Source of the DNA: Paenacidovorax monticola
Lineage (GTDB): Bacteria; Pseudomonadota; Gammaproteobacteria; Burkholderiales; Burkholderiaceae_C
NCBI RefSeq assembly: GCF_014489595.1
Contig: NZ_CP060790.1
Coordinates: forward strand, 1,178,001-1,242,000
DNA: 64,000 nt
Direction of reading: 5' to 3'
The translations under genes were made by a program, and so were the position numbers. Below the pieces are notes generated by a model. It worked only from the letters and a program-made list of their open reading frames with translations, did no database searches and was not told the origin of the DNA. Within the stretch, counting starts at the first letter, position 1, and each line of letters starts with the position of its first letter. Positions 1 to 9,499 of the stretch are shown one piece after another.

Positions 1-333
1 AACGACGCACTGCGCGGCCTGCCGCTGCAAAGCACCGAGGACAACCTGGCCTGGATGACCCAGGCCGCGCAGGACGCGGGAGCACGCGTGCTGCTCGTGG
101 GCATGCAGGTGCCGCCCAACTATGGCGCCAGCTACACGCAGCGCTTCGCGGCGGCCTTCGAGACGGTGGCCCGGCAGCGCAAGGCGGCGCTCGTTCCCTT
201 CCTGCTCAAGGGCATTGCCGACGGGCCCGATCCGACGGCGATGTTCCAGTCGGACCGCATCCACCCGCGCGCCGAGGCGCATCCGCGCATGCTCGACAAT
301 GTCTGGCCCGAGCTGAAGAAGCTGCTGCGCTGA
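1..333 (+). CDS. TesA-like SGNH/GDSL esterase, C-terminal part
   Basis: The frame is open from base 1, so the N-terminus lies outside the window; 110 residues are visible. The C-terminal block V of SGNH hydrolases is present: the DRIHP motif near residue 86 carries the catalytic Asp and His. The preceding run (LLVGMQVPPNYG) matches the block before it in TesA/arylesterase proteins. Family members are usually periplasmic, cleaving thioesters or short-chain esters; the oxyanion and nucleophile blocks cannot be checked here. The next gene lies on the opposite strand 3 bp away, so this gene ends its transcription unit. Thioesterase versus lysophospholipase or arylesterase cannot be decided. Confidence 0.8.
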   Translation, partial: NDALRGLPLQSTEDNLAWMTQAAQDAGARVLLVGMQVPPNYGASYTQRFAAAFETVARQRKAALVPFLLKGIADGPDPTAMFQSDRIHPRAEAHPRMLDNVWPELKKLLR

Positions 334-336
334 AGC

Positions 337-534
337 TCAGGCCGCCGCGCCACCGCCCTCGGGGGGCTGCGTGCCGGGGCCTGGAGGCATGCCAGGCGCC
401 TCGTCCTCCAGGGGCTCCGGGTGCGCCGCCTCGTCGGACTTGCGCTGGGCCTTGGCGCGCAGCTTGTCCTCTTTCTTCTGCTTCTTGGCCAGCTCGCGCT
501 GGCGCTTCTCGTATCCGTAGTTGGGAGTAGCCAA
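337..534 (-). CDS. Small lysine/arginine-rich conserved protein
   Basis: A 65-residue protein beginning ATPNYGYEKRQRELAKKQKK after its start codon. A basic, probably helical N-terminal half is followed by a Pro/Glu/Gly-rich tail. This protein type is common and uncharacterised in Burkholderiales. A TTG start at 534 is chosen because the conserved ATPNYGYEKRQ segment follows at once and a purine-rich AAGCAGAAAG lies upstream; a longer in-frame version to 687 would overlap the DUF2189 gene and looks non-native. The gene sits downstream of the DUF2189 gene on the same strand. Function unknown; nucleic-acid binding is possible from its charge but is only a guess. Confidence 0.65.
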   Translation of the reverse strand: MATPNYGYEKRQRELAKKQKKEDKLRAKAQRKSDEAAHPEPLEDEAPGMPPGPGTQPPEGGGAAA

Positions 535-592
535 GTGTTGCTTTCTGCTTTCGTGAAATGGATGCGGACCACTGTAACAGCAGCCACTGCCT

Positions 593-1402
593 TTACGAAG
601 CCGCCGGAGGCGGCGCGTCGGGCATGGGAGCCAGTGCGGCCCGGTAGGCATGCCAGCTCGCGTAGCCCAGCACCGGCCCCACCACAAGCAGGCCCGCGCC
701 CCAGGCCCAGAGCGAAAACACCACCAGCCCCGTGATGAGCAGCCCCCACAGCAGCATCACGCCAGGGTTCTCCAGCACCACGCGCATGCTCGTGATGCCG
801 GCCGTGAGCGCGTCGGTGTCGCGGTCCAGGATCATGGGGATGGACACCACGGTGCTGGAAAACACCAGCGCCGCGAAGACCCCGCCCACGGCCAGGTAGA
901 CGGCCACGAAGCTCCAGTTCTCGGGGTTGAAGACGGCCTGCACCACGCCCGTGGTCGATGGCATGCCCGTATTGAAGAACACGGCGAACACCACGAGCGA
1001 GGCGCGCCCCCACAGCAGCTCCAGGATGATCAGCACCAGCACCAGCATGCCCATGCTGCCCATGTGGCGGTCCCAGCAGGTGATGGACTGGCCCAGATCG
1101 GGCGGCAGCCCCGCCTCGCGCCGGCGGCTCGTGTCGTACAGGCCCATGGCCAGGAACGGCCCGACGAGCAGGCAACCGCTGGCCAGCGACATGGTGTACT
1201 CGGGGCGCGAGCGGAACACCCAGCCCAGCACCAGGGCCATGGCCCAGAAGCACACGCCATAGAACGAGGCGATGCCGGGCGCGCTGGCCATGTCGCGCAG
1301 GCCCTTGGCCAACCAGCGGAACGGGTCCTTCCACCCCAGCGGCAGCAGCACAAGCGGCGGGGTGCGCGGGGCGGCGGATTCGGGCGCGGGGGAGTCGGTC
1401 AT
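593..1402 (-). CDS. DUF2189 family integral membrane protein
   Basis: A 269-residue protein with about six hydrophobic segments. The N-terminal half has the layout typical of DUF2189: a short cytosolic lead ending in a W-K-DPFRWLAKG segment, then paired membrane helices around residues 45-95 and a DTSRRREAG loop. ATG at 1402 is preferred over the ATG 42 bp upstream because the Pro/Ala-rich lead of homologues starts like this. No enzymatic motif is seen. Family function is not established; it is predicted to sit in the inner membrane. Confidence 0.75.
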   Translation of the reverse strand: MTDSPAPESAAPRTPPLVLLPLGWKDPFRWLAKGLRDMASAPGIASFYGVCFWAMALVLGWVFRSRPEYTMSLASGCLLVGPFLAMGLYDTSRRREAGLPPDLGQSITCWDRHMGSMGMLVLVLIILELLWGRASLVVFAVFFNTGMPSTTGVVQAVFNPENWSFVAVYLAVGGVFAALVFSSTVVSIPMILDRDTDALTAGITSMRVVLENPGVMLLWGLLITGLVVFSLWAWGAGLLVVGPVLGYASWHAYRAALAPMPDAPPPAAS

Positions 1403-1514
1403 GGCGTCGGCGCGACATCGCGGCGGCTGTGGCGTTATGGCCACCTTACCCGCCGCGCCGCACTGCGGCCATCAAGGAAACTACCACCCCGCCGTCCCGG
1501 CGGGGCCGCCCGGC

Positions 1515-2747
1515 TCAGGCGGCGAAGGCCAGCGCCAGGGCCTGGGCCAGGTCGCGGCGCAGGTCTTCCACGCTCTCCAGTCCGATCGAGAAGCGCACCA
1601 GCGTGCCGGGCCGCAACTGCGGCGTAGCGCACTTGCGCATCGAGGGCAGGTCGTAGGGCACAACCAGGCTCATGGGCCCGCCCCAGCTGTAGCCGAGCTT
1701 GAACAGGCGCAGGCTGTCGCAGAACCGGTCCACCTGCGCCTGCGTGTAGCGCGGGTCGATCACCACGCTGAACAGGCCCGCGGCTGCGCCGTCACCCTGG
1801 TTGGCGCTGCCGCACAACGCCTTCCAGTGCTCGTGGCCCGGCGAGCCGGCCAGCGCGGGGTGCAGCACCTGCACCACGGCCTCCTGGGCGCCCATCCAGC
1901 GGGCCAGCTCGCGCGCGGCGATGTCGTGCGCACGGTAGCGCAGGCCCACGCTGGGCAGCGCACGCAGCACGGCCTCCACGTCGTTGGCGCCCACGCCCAG
2001 GCCCAGGCGCATGTGGGTGAGCTTGATCTTGAGATGCAGGGGTTCGTCGCGCGTGATGATGCTGCCCATGAGCACGTCGCCGCCGCCGCTCGGGTACTTG
2101 GTGAGCGCATGGGCCGAAATGTCCACGGCCAGGCTGCTGCTGCCGTCGCCCTCCAGGTCGAACGGCGCGAAGGCCAGGCCCGCGCCCCAGGTGTTGTCCA
2201 GCGCCGACGTCACGCCGCGCTCGCGGCAGATGCGCGCCATCTCGCGCAGGTTGGGGAATTCCAGCGTGACCGAGCCCGGGGCCTCCAGCCACACGAGCCG
2301 CGTGGCGGGCGTGATCTTGGCGGCCAGGTCGGCCGGGTCCATGGCGTCGTACAGCACGTGCCGGATGCCGTAGTGCTTGAGCTCCACCTCGGCCAGCGCC
2401 TTGTTGGGGCCGTAGGCGTTGTCGGGGATCAGCACCTCGTCGCCCGCGCGCAGCAGCGCCAGCGCCACAGTGGCGATGGCCGCAAGGCCGCTGGGCACCA
2501 GCAGGCACTGCTGGCCGCCTTCGAGCGTGCACAGGCGCTCTTCGAGCTGGTAGGTGGTGGGGGTGCCGTGCAGGCCGTAGGTGTAGCTGCTCTTGTCCTT
2601 CCACTCCCGCGCGCGCATGGCGGCCACATTCGGGAAGATGACGGTGGAAGCCTTGAAGACCCCCGGCTGGGGCGCCAGGAAACCGGCCGGCGGGGTGTAT
2701 TCGTGGTGGACGATGCGGGTGGAGAGATCGTGGACGGGGGCGTTCAT
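1515..2747 (-). CDS. metC: Cystathionine beta-lyase (PLP-dependent)
   Basis: A 410-residue protein of the Cys/Met metabolism PLP enzyme family, which cleaves cystathionine to homocysteine, pyruvate and ammonia in methionine synthesis. Visible are the substrate/cofactor segment SSYTYGLHGTPT near residue 52, the SGLAAI loop, the LDNTWGAG cofactor segment, and the TKYPSGGGD motif near residue 216 whose Lys should form the internal aldimine. Length fits the family. The ATG at 2747 is chosen over 2777 because MNAPVHDLSTRIVHHE aligns with typical N-termini. No SAM riboswitch was recognised upstream; the space to the BON gene holds two hairpins instead. A related C-S lyase specificity is possible. 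Confidence 0.88.
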   Translation of the reverse strand: MNAPVHDLSTRIVHHEYTPPAGFLAPQPGVFKASTVIFPNVAAMRAREWKDKSSYTYGLHGTPTTYQLEERLCTLEGGQQCLLVPSGLAAIATVALALLRAGDEVLIPDNAYGPNKALAEVELKHYGIRHVLYDAMDPADLAAKITPATRLVWLEAPGSVTLEFPNLREMARICRERGVTSALDNTWGAGLAFAPFDLEGDGSSSLAVDISAHALTKYPSGGGDVLMGSIITRDEPLHLKIKLTHMRLGLGVGANDVEAVLRALPSVGLRYRAHDIAARELARWMGAQEAVVQVLHPALAGSPGHEHWKALCGSANQGDGAAAGLFSVVIDPRYTQAQVDRFCDSLRLFKLGYSWGGPMSLVVPYDLPSMRKCATPQLRPGTLVRFSIGLESVEDLRRDLAQALALAFAA

Positions 2748-2759
2748 GCCACGATGGTA

Positions 2760-2810
2760 GCGTGCGGCCGCATCCAATGTGCGGCCGCACGCCGGCGCGC
2801 AATGCGCCGG
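2760..2810 (-). terminator. Tandem hairpins downstream of the BON lipoprotein gene
   Basis: A perfect 13-bp inverted repeat (2760-2772 with 2780-2792, 7-nt loop) directly abuts a second 7-bp hairpin (2792-2798 with 2804-2810). Both lie between the BON gene stop and the metC start on the minus strand. No T-tract follows, so this is a hairpin-rich end or an insulating element rather than a textbook intrinsic terminator. Confidence 0.5.
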
Positions 2811-2832
2811 TTTACGGTGCCGGGGCCGGCCG

Positions 2833-3348
2833 TCAGCCCGCCTTCACGGCAAGCTGGTTGTTCACCGAGCTCACGCCCTTGACGGCCTTGGCAATGTCGG
2901 CGGCACGGTCCTTGGCCTGGGCCGTGGGGGCCGGGCCGCTGAGCGTGACCACGCCGGCCTTGGTGTCCACGTTGATCTTGAGCGCGCTCAGGTCGGGGTC
3001 CTTGGCCAGGCCTGCGGCCACCTGGGCCGTGATGGCGGCATCGTCCACGGCGCCCAGGGCCTTGTCGGCGGCCTGCTTGGCGGCATCGCCCGCGTTCTGG
3101 GCAGCGTTCTGCATGGTAGCCTCGGCCTTCGAGGCCCCCTCCTCCACCTTGGCGGTGGTGGACTGCATGGCCTCCTGGGCCTTGCGCTGCGCGTCGGCAG
3201 CGGCCTGCTCGGTCTTCTCGACGGCGGCATCGAGCTTCTGGCCCACGGTCTGTTCCTCCGGCTTCTTGCCGCAGGCAGCCAGGCCAAAGGCCAGCGCGCT
3301 GACGGCCAGGAAGCTCACGATGCGATGGGTATGGCGGTTGGCATTCAT
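2833..3348 (-). CDS. BON-domain lipoprotein
   Basis: A 171-residue exported lipoprotein. The N-terminus has a lipoprotein signal (basic MNANRHTHR, hydrophobic stretch, lipobox LAAC with Cys near residue 26). An Ala/Lys/Gln/Glu-rich helical region of about 70 residues follows, resembling a coiled linker, and then one BON domain (about residues 100-170, with the usual VTLSGPAP and VKGVSSVNNQL strands). BON proteins such as OsmY/DolP bind membranes or phospholipids in the envelope and are often stress-induced. The cellular target is unknown. Confidence 0.8.
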   Translation of the reverse strand: MNANRHTHRIVSFLAVSALAFGLAACGKKPEEQTVGQKLDAAVEKTEQAAADAQRKAQEAMQSTTAKVEEGASKAEATMQNAAQNAGDAAKQAADKALGAVDDAAITAQVAAGLAKDPDLSALKINVDTKAGVVTLSGPAPTAQAKDRAADIAKAVKGVSSVNNQLAVKAG

Positions 3349-3510
3349 GCGTGTCACTCCTTGTGTTGAATCGGATGCCTCGCACTGTAGACACCCGTGC
3401 GCGCCGCCCGGGTCGGACGGCGCCGAAGCTGGTGTAGGACAGGGCCGACGGCGGGCCCCGCAGAGTCCGGTCGCCGGCATGCCCCAGGCGGCAGGCCCGA
3501 CAATCGGGCC

Positions 3511-5205
3511 ATGCTGCGTTCTTCCCTTGCCCGCTGGTTCCCCTTTCTCGCCTGGCCCCGCCCCGACCGCAACCTGCTCCAAGGCGAATTCTGGGCCGGC
3601 ATGACCGTCGGGCTCATGCTGGTGCCCCAGGGCGTGGCATATGCGGCGCTCGCGGGCATGCCGCTGGTCACGGGCATCTACGCCTCGCTCGTGCCCGCCC
3701 TGGTGGCGGTGCTGTGGAGTTCCTCCACGCGCCTGGGCGTGGGGCCCACGGCGCTCACCAGCCTGCTCATCGGCGCCTCGCTCACAGGCCTGGCGGAGCC
3801 GGGCAGCGCCCACTGGGTGGCCCTGGCCGCGTGGATGGCGCTGCTGTCGGGCCTGCTGCAACTGCTGCTGGGGGCCGTGCGCTTCGGCTGGCTGCTGAAC
3901 CTCGTGACCTCCCCCGTGCTCAACGGCTTCACCCAGGCGGCGGCGCTGCTGATCCTGGCCTCGCAACTGCCCGCGCTGCTGGGGCTGCGCACCACCTGGA
4001 ACGCCGTGGCCGCGAGCCCGTCGCTGCACCACTTCGACGGCACCGCGGCGGCCTTCGGCCTGGGCAGCCTGGCGCTGCTCATGCTGGCACGGCGCTGGCG
4101 TTCGAGCTTTCCGGCCGCCATCGTGGTCATCGGTCTCGCCGGCCTGCTCAGCTGGGCCCTGGGCTACGCCGATGCCGACGGCGCCGTGGTCGGCGCGCTG
4201 CCGGCGGGCCTGCCCGCGCCGTACTGGCCGGGCTGGCTGTCGTGGGACGAGTTCGGCAGCCTGATCCTGCCCGTGCTGGTCGTCACGCTGGTGAGCTTCC
4301 TGGAGACCGCGTCGAGCGCCAAGGTGGAGCACCAGCGCGGCGGCACCCGCTGGAACGAGAACCAGGACCTGATCGCCCACGGCCTGGCCAAGATGAGCGC
4401 GGGCCTGTGCGGCAGCTTCGCCACCAGCGCCTCGTTCTCTCGCTCGGCCATCAACCTCTACGCGGGTGCCAAGAGCGGCTGGGCCACGCTGTTCGCCATC
4501 GCGCTGGTGCTCGTGGTGCTGCTGTGGCTCACGCCCGCGCTGTACCACGTGCCGCAATCGGTGCTGGCCGCCGTGGTGGTCACGGCCGTGACCAGCCTCA
4601 TCAAGCCCGCGAGCCTGCTGCACCTGTGGAAGATCTCGCGCGTGGAAGCGCTCATCGGCGGCGTGACCTTCGCGCTCACGCTGGCCACGGCGCCGCGCAT
4701 GTACTGGGGCGTGCTGGTGGGCCTGGTGATGAACCTGAGCCACTTCCTCTACCAGCGCCTGCACCCGCGCATCATCGAGGTGGGCCTGCACCCCGACGGT
4801 AGCCTGCGCGACCGCCACCTCTGGCACCTGCCGCCGCTGGCGCCGCAGTTGCTGGCCGTGCGCATGGACGCCGAGCTGGACTTTGCCTCCGCCAGCGCGC
4901 TGGAGCGCCATGTGTCGGAGCACCTCGCGGCCCACCCCGAGGTGCGCCAGGTCTGCCTGTTCGCGCTGCCCATCAACCGCATCGACGTGACGGGCGTGGA
5001 GATGTTCCTGCGCCTGCGCGGCCTGGTGCGCGAACGCGGCGGCACGCTGCACATCAGCGGCCTGAAGCTGCCGGTGGAGCGGGTGCTGGGCCGTGCCGGC
5101 GCGCTCGTGCCGCACGCCGACCTGGCGATGTACCGCACCGACGCCGAGGCGCTGGCGGCCTTGCAACAAGGGGTTGCACAGCCGGCCACGGGGCCAGGAG
5201 GCTGA
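3511..5205 (+). CDS. SulP-family anion transporter with STAS domain
   Basis: A 564-residue inner-membrane carrier. The N-terminal two thirds form the SulP membrane domain: the LVPQGVAYAALAGMP signature sits near residue 38, followed by about ten hydrophobic segments. The C-terminal part (about residues 445-550) is a STAS domain. SulP proteins move sulfate, bicarbonate or dicarboxylates; the residues visible do not settle the substrate. ATG at 3511 is chosen because the SulP N-terminus (LLQGEFWAGMTVG) follows at the usual distance; upstream in-frame sequence is not family-like. It faces the BON gene divergently and has a GGDEF gene directly behind it. Confidence 0.85.
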   Translation: MLRSSLARWFPFLAWPRPDRNLLQGEFWAGMTVGLMLVPQGVAYAALAGMPLVTGIYASLVPALVAVLWSSSTRLGVGPTALTSLLIGASLTGLAEPGSAHWVALAAWMALLSGLLQLLLGAVRFGWLLNLVTSPVLNGFTQAAALLILASQLPALLGLRTTWNAVAASPSLHHFDGTAAAFGLGSLALLMLARRWRSSFPAAIVVIGLAGLLSWALGYADADGAVVGALPAGLPAPYWPGWLSWDEFGSLILPVLVVTLVSFLETASSAKVEHQRGGTRWNENQDLIAHGLAKMSAGLCGSFATSASFSRSAINLYAGAKSGWATLFAIALVLVVLLWLTPALYHVPQSVLAAVVVTAVTSLIKPASLLHLWKISRVEALIGGVTFALTLATAPRMYWGVLVGLVMNLSHFLYQRLHPRIIEVGLHPDGSLRDRHLWHLPPLAPQLLAVRMDAELDFASASALERHVSEHLAAHPEVRQVCLFALPINRIDVTGVEMFLRLRGLVRERGGTLHISGLKLPVERVLGRAGALVPHADLAMYRTDAEALAALQQGVAQPATGPGG

Positions 5206-5236
5206 TAAACTCTCGGCATACTGTTTGTTGCAATTT

Positions 5237-6004
<768 letters not shown>

Positions 6005-6015
6005 AAGCTATCGAG

Positions 6016-6854
6016 ATGAGCGACGCGCTGTCCCCCAACCACCGATCACCGCCGCCCCGGCCGCGCCCAATTCCAAGGCGCCGGCCACGGGTGCGCGCAT
6101 CATCGCCATCACCAGCGGCAAGGGCGGCGTGGGCAAGACCTTCGTGTCGGCCAACCTCGCCGCCGCGCTCACGCGCCACGGGCTCAAGGTGCTGGTGCTC
6201 GACGCCGACCTGGGCCTGGCCAACCTCGACGTGGTGCTGAACCTGCACCCCAAGGTCACCCTGCACGACGTGTTCACCGGCCGCTCCTCGCTGGACGACG
6301 CCGTCATCGAGGCCCCTGGCGGCTTCTCGGTGCTGCTGGCCGGCTCGGGCATGGTCGAGTACTCGCGCCTCACGCCCGAAGTGCGCAACGAATTCATCAA
6401 CGTGCTGCAGACGCTGGCGCCGCGCTATGACGTGGTGCTGCTCGACACGGGCGCGGGCATCTCCGACGTGGTGCTGTTCTCGGTGTCGCTGGCCTCCGAG
6501 GTGCTCATCGTGGCCACGCCCGAACCCACCTCGCTCACCGATGCCTATGCCGCCATCAAGGTGCTGGCCACGCAGCAAAAGCGCCAGCATGTGCGCATGG
6601 TGGTCAACCAGGCCGCCCGCCCGGGCGACGGCCGCGCCATCACCAGCCAGCTGCAGCAGGTGCTGGACCGCTTCGTGACCACCGAATCGGGCCGCCCCAT
6701 GCGGCTGCTGCACATGGGCGACATTCCCGCCGACAACGCCGTGCGCGAGGCCGTGATGCGCCGCCAGCTGCTGCTGCTCAACACCCCCGGCTGCCCCGCC
6801 GCGCTCGCCGTGGCGCAGCTGGCCAACAAGATCCAGTCCACCCTGCTGGCCTGA
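6016..6854 (+). CDS. FlhG/MinD-like ParA ATPase (frameshift near 6032-6036)
   Basis: A P-loop ATPase with the deviant Walker A KGGVGKT (near residue 37), the [11 protein letters not shown] segment typical of FlhG/FleN/MinD proteins, and the LLDTGAG Walker B region; about 279 residues. Family members place flagella or division proteins by ATP-dependent membrane binding. ATG 6016 starts MSDALSP, but the conserved body is in another frame that has no ATG, GTG, TTG or CTG between the upstream gene and the P-loop. One missing C in the CCCCC run at 6032-6036 would join them. No flagellar genes are nearby, so a polar-placement role is inference. Confidence 0.75.
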
Positions 6855-6885
6855 CACCGCCCCGGGCCCTGCCCGGCCCCGTGCC

Positions 6886-7638
6886 GTGAACTCCATCCTG
6901 AACATCTCCTGCTACCTCTTCGTGCCGCTGCCCGACGCGGCGGCGCTGCGCGACCTGCTGCACGCACGGGCTCTTGCCGCCGAGCTCAAGGGCACGATCC
7001 TGCTGGCCGAGGAAGGCATCAACATGTTCCTGGCCGGCCCCGCCCCGGCGGTGCGCGGCTTCGTCGACCAGCTGCGCGCCGACGCACGCTTCGCCCCGCT
7101 GGCCCCGAAGGAGAGCTGGTCCGGCACCGTGCCGTTCCGCAAGATGCTGGTCAAGGTCAAGCGCGAGATCATCCGCATGGACCACCCGGCCATCCAGCCC
7201 GCCAACGGCCGTGCGCCCTCGGTGAGCCCGGCCACGCTGCACCGCTGGCTGGACCAGGGCCATGACGACGAGGGCCGCCCCGTGGTCACGCTCGACACGC
7301 GCAATGCGTTCGAGGTGGATGCCGGGGCCTTCGACGGCGCGATCGACTGGCGCATCACCAGGTTCACCGAATTCCCGCCCGCGCTCGCTGCGCACCAGGC
7401 CGAGCTGGCCGGCAAGACCGTGGTGAGCTACTGCACGGGCGGCATCCGCTGCGAGAAGGCCGCCATCCTCATGCGCGAGCAGGGGCTGGAGCACGTGTAC
7501 CAGCTCGAAGGCGGCATCCTCAAGTACTTCGAGGAGACCGACGGCGCGCACTACCACGGCGGCTGCTTCGTGTTCGACGAGCGCGAGGTGCTGGGCCACG
7601 ACCTTGCGGCCCATACCGTCGAAACTATTGAAAAGTGA
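6886..7638 (+). CDS. trhO: tRNA uridine(34) hydroxylase, rhodanese type
   Basis: A 250-residue protein of the YceA/TrhO family, which makes 5-hydroxyuridine at the wobble position of some tRNAs. The N-terminal acylphosphatase-like domain (residues 1-95, with the LAEEGIN and [13 protein letters not shown] segments) is followed by a rhodanese domain (about 115-220) with the active-site loop [11 protein letters not shown], catalytic Cys near residue 183. Length is normal for the short form. The start is GTG at 6886, preceded by a CG-rich leader with no clear Shine-Dalgarno. A strong hairpin follows the stop codon. Confidence 0.85.
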   Translation: MNSILNISCYLFVPLPDAAALRDLLHARALAAELKGTILLAEEGINMFLAGPAPAVRGFVDQLRADARFAPLAPKESWSGTVPFRKMLVKVKREIIRMDHPAIQPANGRAPSVSPATLHRWLDQGHDDEGRPVVTLDTRNAFEVDAGAFDGAIDWRITRFTEFPPALAAHQAELAGKTVVSYCTGGIRCEKAAILMREQGLEHVYQLEGGILKYFEETDGAHYHGGCFVFDEREVLGHDLAAHTVETIEK

Positions 7639-7671
7639 GCATCCCGCGCTTGCTGCACAAGCGCGGGATGC
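7639..7671 (+). terminator. 14-bp hairpin after trhO
   Basis: A perfect 14-bp inverted repeat (7639-7652 with 7658-7671, 5-nt loop) starts within a base of the trhO stop codon and ends 16 bp before the convergent pirin gene. It can serve both strands as a terminator, although only a weak T-rich stretch follows. The core CGCTTG...CAAGCG and the flanks resemble the dispersed repeat described elsewhere in this annotation, so it may be a degenerate copy. Confidence 0.6.
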
Positions 7672-7686
7672 CATTCTTGCTTCAAA

Positions 7687-8580
7687 TCACGGCTTGAAGC
7701 GCCGCTCGGGCAACGGAATGAACTCCGTCTCGCCCGGCACCTGGCCCATGGCCTGGTCTTCCCAGTCCTGCGCGGCCTGCACGATGCGCTCCTTGCGGCT
7801 GGAAACGAAGTTCCACCACATGTGGCGCGGCCCATCGAGCGGCGCGCCACCGATCACCACGAAGCGCGCCGCCGCGCCCGTGGCGCGTACCCGCGCACCC
7901 TGCCCCGCGGGCAGCACGCCCATGGTGCGCGCGGGCAAAGGCTCGCTCTCGCCTTCCAGCGACAGGTCCGCATCCACGCTGTAGAGCGCCATCTCGGGTG
8001 CCAGCGCGGGCAGCGTGAACGTGGCACCGGGCGGCAGCTGCACGTCCAGATATAGCGTGGGGCTCAGCGTGGCCACGGGCGATGCCTGGCCGAACGCCTC
8101 GCCGACCAGCACGCGCACCACGGCGCCGTCCACGGCCACCTCGGGGATGGCCTCGGCCGGCGTGTGCGAGAAGGCGGGCTCGGCCTCCTCGTGCTCGCGC
8201 GGCAGCGCGGTCCACAGTTGCAGGCCGTGGTTCACGTAGTCGCTGCCTGCCAGGGCTTCGGGGCGGCGCTCGGAGTGCACGATGCCGCGCCCGGCCGTCA
8301 TCCAGTTGATCGCACCGGGCTCGATCTGCTGCAGCGAGCCCAGGCTGTCGCGGTGCAGGATCGCGCCCTCGAACAGGTAGGTCACCGTGGCCAGGCCGAT
8401 GTGCGGGTGCGGGCGCACGTCGTGCTCGTCCTGCGGATGCACGGTGACGGGCCCGAAGTGGTCGAAGAACAGGAACGGCCCCACGGCCTGGCGCTGCAGC
8501 GCGGGCAGCACGCGGCGCACGGTGAAGCCGCCGCCCAGGTCCTTGGCATGGCCCTTGAGGTGCAGGGTGTCGCCGCTCAT
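7687..8580 (-). CDS. Pirin family protein
   Basis: A 297-residue bicupin. The N-terminal cupin carries the metal-site sequences PHPHIGLATVTY and HRDSLGS plus TAGRGIVHSE, which supply the His/Glu ligands of pirins. The C-terminal pirin_C domain spans about residues 170-280. Pirins bind Fe; some have quercetin dioxygenase activity or bind transcription factors. Its start overlaps the stop of the OsmC gene by four bases (ATGA), showing translational coupling and one operon. The longer in-frame version to 8646 is rejected because it runs into the OsmC coding region. Confidence 0.85.
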   Translation of the reverse strand: MSGDTLHLKGHAKDLGGGFTVRRVLPALQRQAVGPFLFFDHFGPVTVHPQDEHDVRPHPHIGLATVTYLFEGAILHRDSLGSLQQIEPGAINWMTAGRGIVHSERRPEALAGSDYVNHGLQLWTALPREHEEAEPAFSHTPAEAIPEVAVDGAVVRVLVGEAFGQASPVATLSPTLYLDVQLPPGATFTLPALAPEMALYSVDADLSLEGESEPLPARTMGVLPAGQGARVRATGAAARFVVIGGAPLDGPRHMWWNFVSSRKERIVQAAQDWEDQAMGQVPGETEFIPLPERRFKP

Positions 8581-8984
8581 GGCATGCGCTCCACCGAGGT
8601 GCTGATCTCGGTCGTCACGGCGGTCATGAGCTTGTGCACCGGGCACTTGTGCACGACGGTCTCCAGCTCTGCGATCTGCGCGTCGGTGAGGTCGCCGCTC
8701 ACCTGCAGCCGCGCCGCGAGGCGGTAGGTGCCGCTGCGCTCGGCCGAGGCGTCGCGCTCGATCACCGTCTGCACGTCCTGCACCGGCAGGCCCTTGCGGC
8801 GCGCGTACCAGAGCAGGGTGAGCGCCTTGCAGGCGCCCAGGGCGGCGTCGTAGAGATCGTGCGGGCTTGGGCCGCTGTCGGCACCGCCCTCCTCCACACT
8901 GCCGTCGGCCACGAGTTCGTGGCTGCGGATGCTCACCGCCTGGGCCATGGGGGCGCCGGGAATGCGCCGCAATTCGATTGCCAT
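8577..8984 (-). CDS. OsmC family protein
   Basis: A 135-residue protein with the OsmC/Ohr layout: a SPHDLYDAALGACKALTL helix carrying the first conserved Cys (near residue 52) and a VVHKCPVHKLM segment carrying the second Cys (near 114). Together they form the peroxidatic pair of the family, which reduces organic hydroperoxides. The CPVHK version suggests the YhfA-like OsmC branch rather than Ohr. It is first in a two-gene unit with the downstream pirin (ATGA overlap). A GAGAAGGAGAAACC stretch upstream supplies the ribosome site. Confidence 0.85.
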   Translation of the reverse strand: MAIELRRIPGAPMAQAVSIRSHELVADGSVEEGGADSGPSPHDLYDAALGACKALTLLWYARRKGLPVQDVQTVIERDASAERSGTYRLAARLQVSGDLTDAQIAELETVVHKCPVHKLMTAVTTEISTSVERMP

Positions 8985-9035
8985 GAGGGTTTCTCCTTCT
9001 CGTTCAATGTAGCGCGAACCGGTGCGCCGCGCGGA

Positions 9036-9449
9036 TCAGCGGGCCGTGCGCGCGGCGTCCACACTCCAGGCCCCGGCGCCGAAGGCCGCGAAGGCCAGCA
9101 GGCCACCCGTGACGGCGATGTTCTTGAAGAACAGGAGCTGCTGCATCATCTGCGCGTCGGCCGGTTGTGCCCAGTAGGCGTGGAAGATGAAGCTGGCCAC
9201 CAGCGTGAACACGGCCAGGGCCACGGCGGCGATGCGGGTACCAAAGCCCAGCAGCAGCGCGAGGCCGCCGAACAGCTCGATCGCCAGCCCCACGGCCACG
9301 CCCACCGAAGGCATGGGCATGCCCATGGCCGTGGCGTAGCCCACGGTGCCGGCAAAGCCGGTGATCTTGCCGATGCCGGCGGGCACGAACAGCGCGGCCA
9401 GGAGGATGCGGCCTGCGAGGGCCAGGGGGTTTTGCAAAGCGGTGGACAT
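9036..9449 (-). CDS. DoxX family membrane protein
   Basis: A 137-residue protein with four hydrophobic segments and the DoxX pattern LLAALFVPAGIGKITGF at the N-terminus, then an ELFGG helix. DoxX/DoxD proteins are small quinone-linked or redox-stress membrane proteins; the exact role is unclear. ATG at 9449 is chosen because AAGGAG lies at the right distance; a longer frame to 9485 lacks this. It sits between OsmC and a second pirin on the same strand, a common redox-stress neighbourhood in these bacteria. Confidence 0.8.
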   Translation of the reverse strand: MSTALQNPLALAGRILLAALFVPAGIGKITGFAGTVGYATAMGMPMPSVGVAVGLAIELFGGLALLLGFGTRIAAVALAVFTLVASFIFHAYWAQPADAQMMQQLLFFKNIAVTGGLLAFAAFGAGAWSVDAARTAR

Positions 9450-9499
9450 AGGAAACTCCTTCGGGTGAGTGGGTACGGAAAACAATAGAACGGCGGAAG

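Noticed and set aside
2833..5169. A 778-codon minus-strand frame extending the BON lipoprotein upstream
   Set aside because: The extension is antisense to SulP and lacks homology-like features; the lipoprotein signal at 3348 defines the true start.
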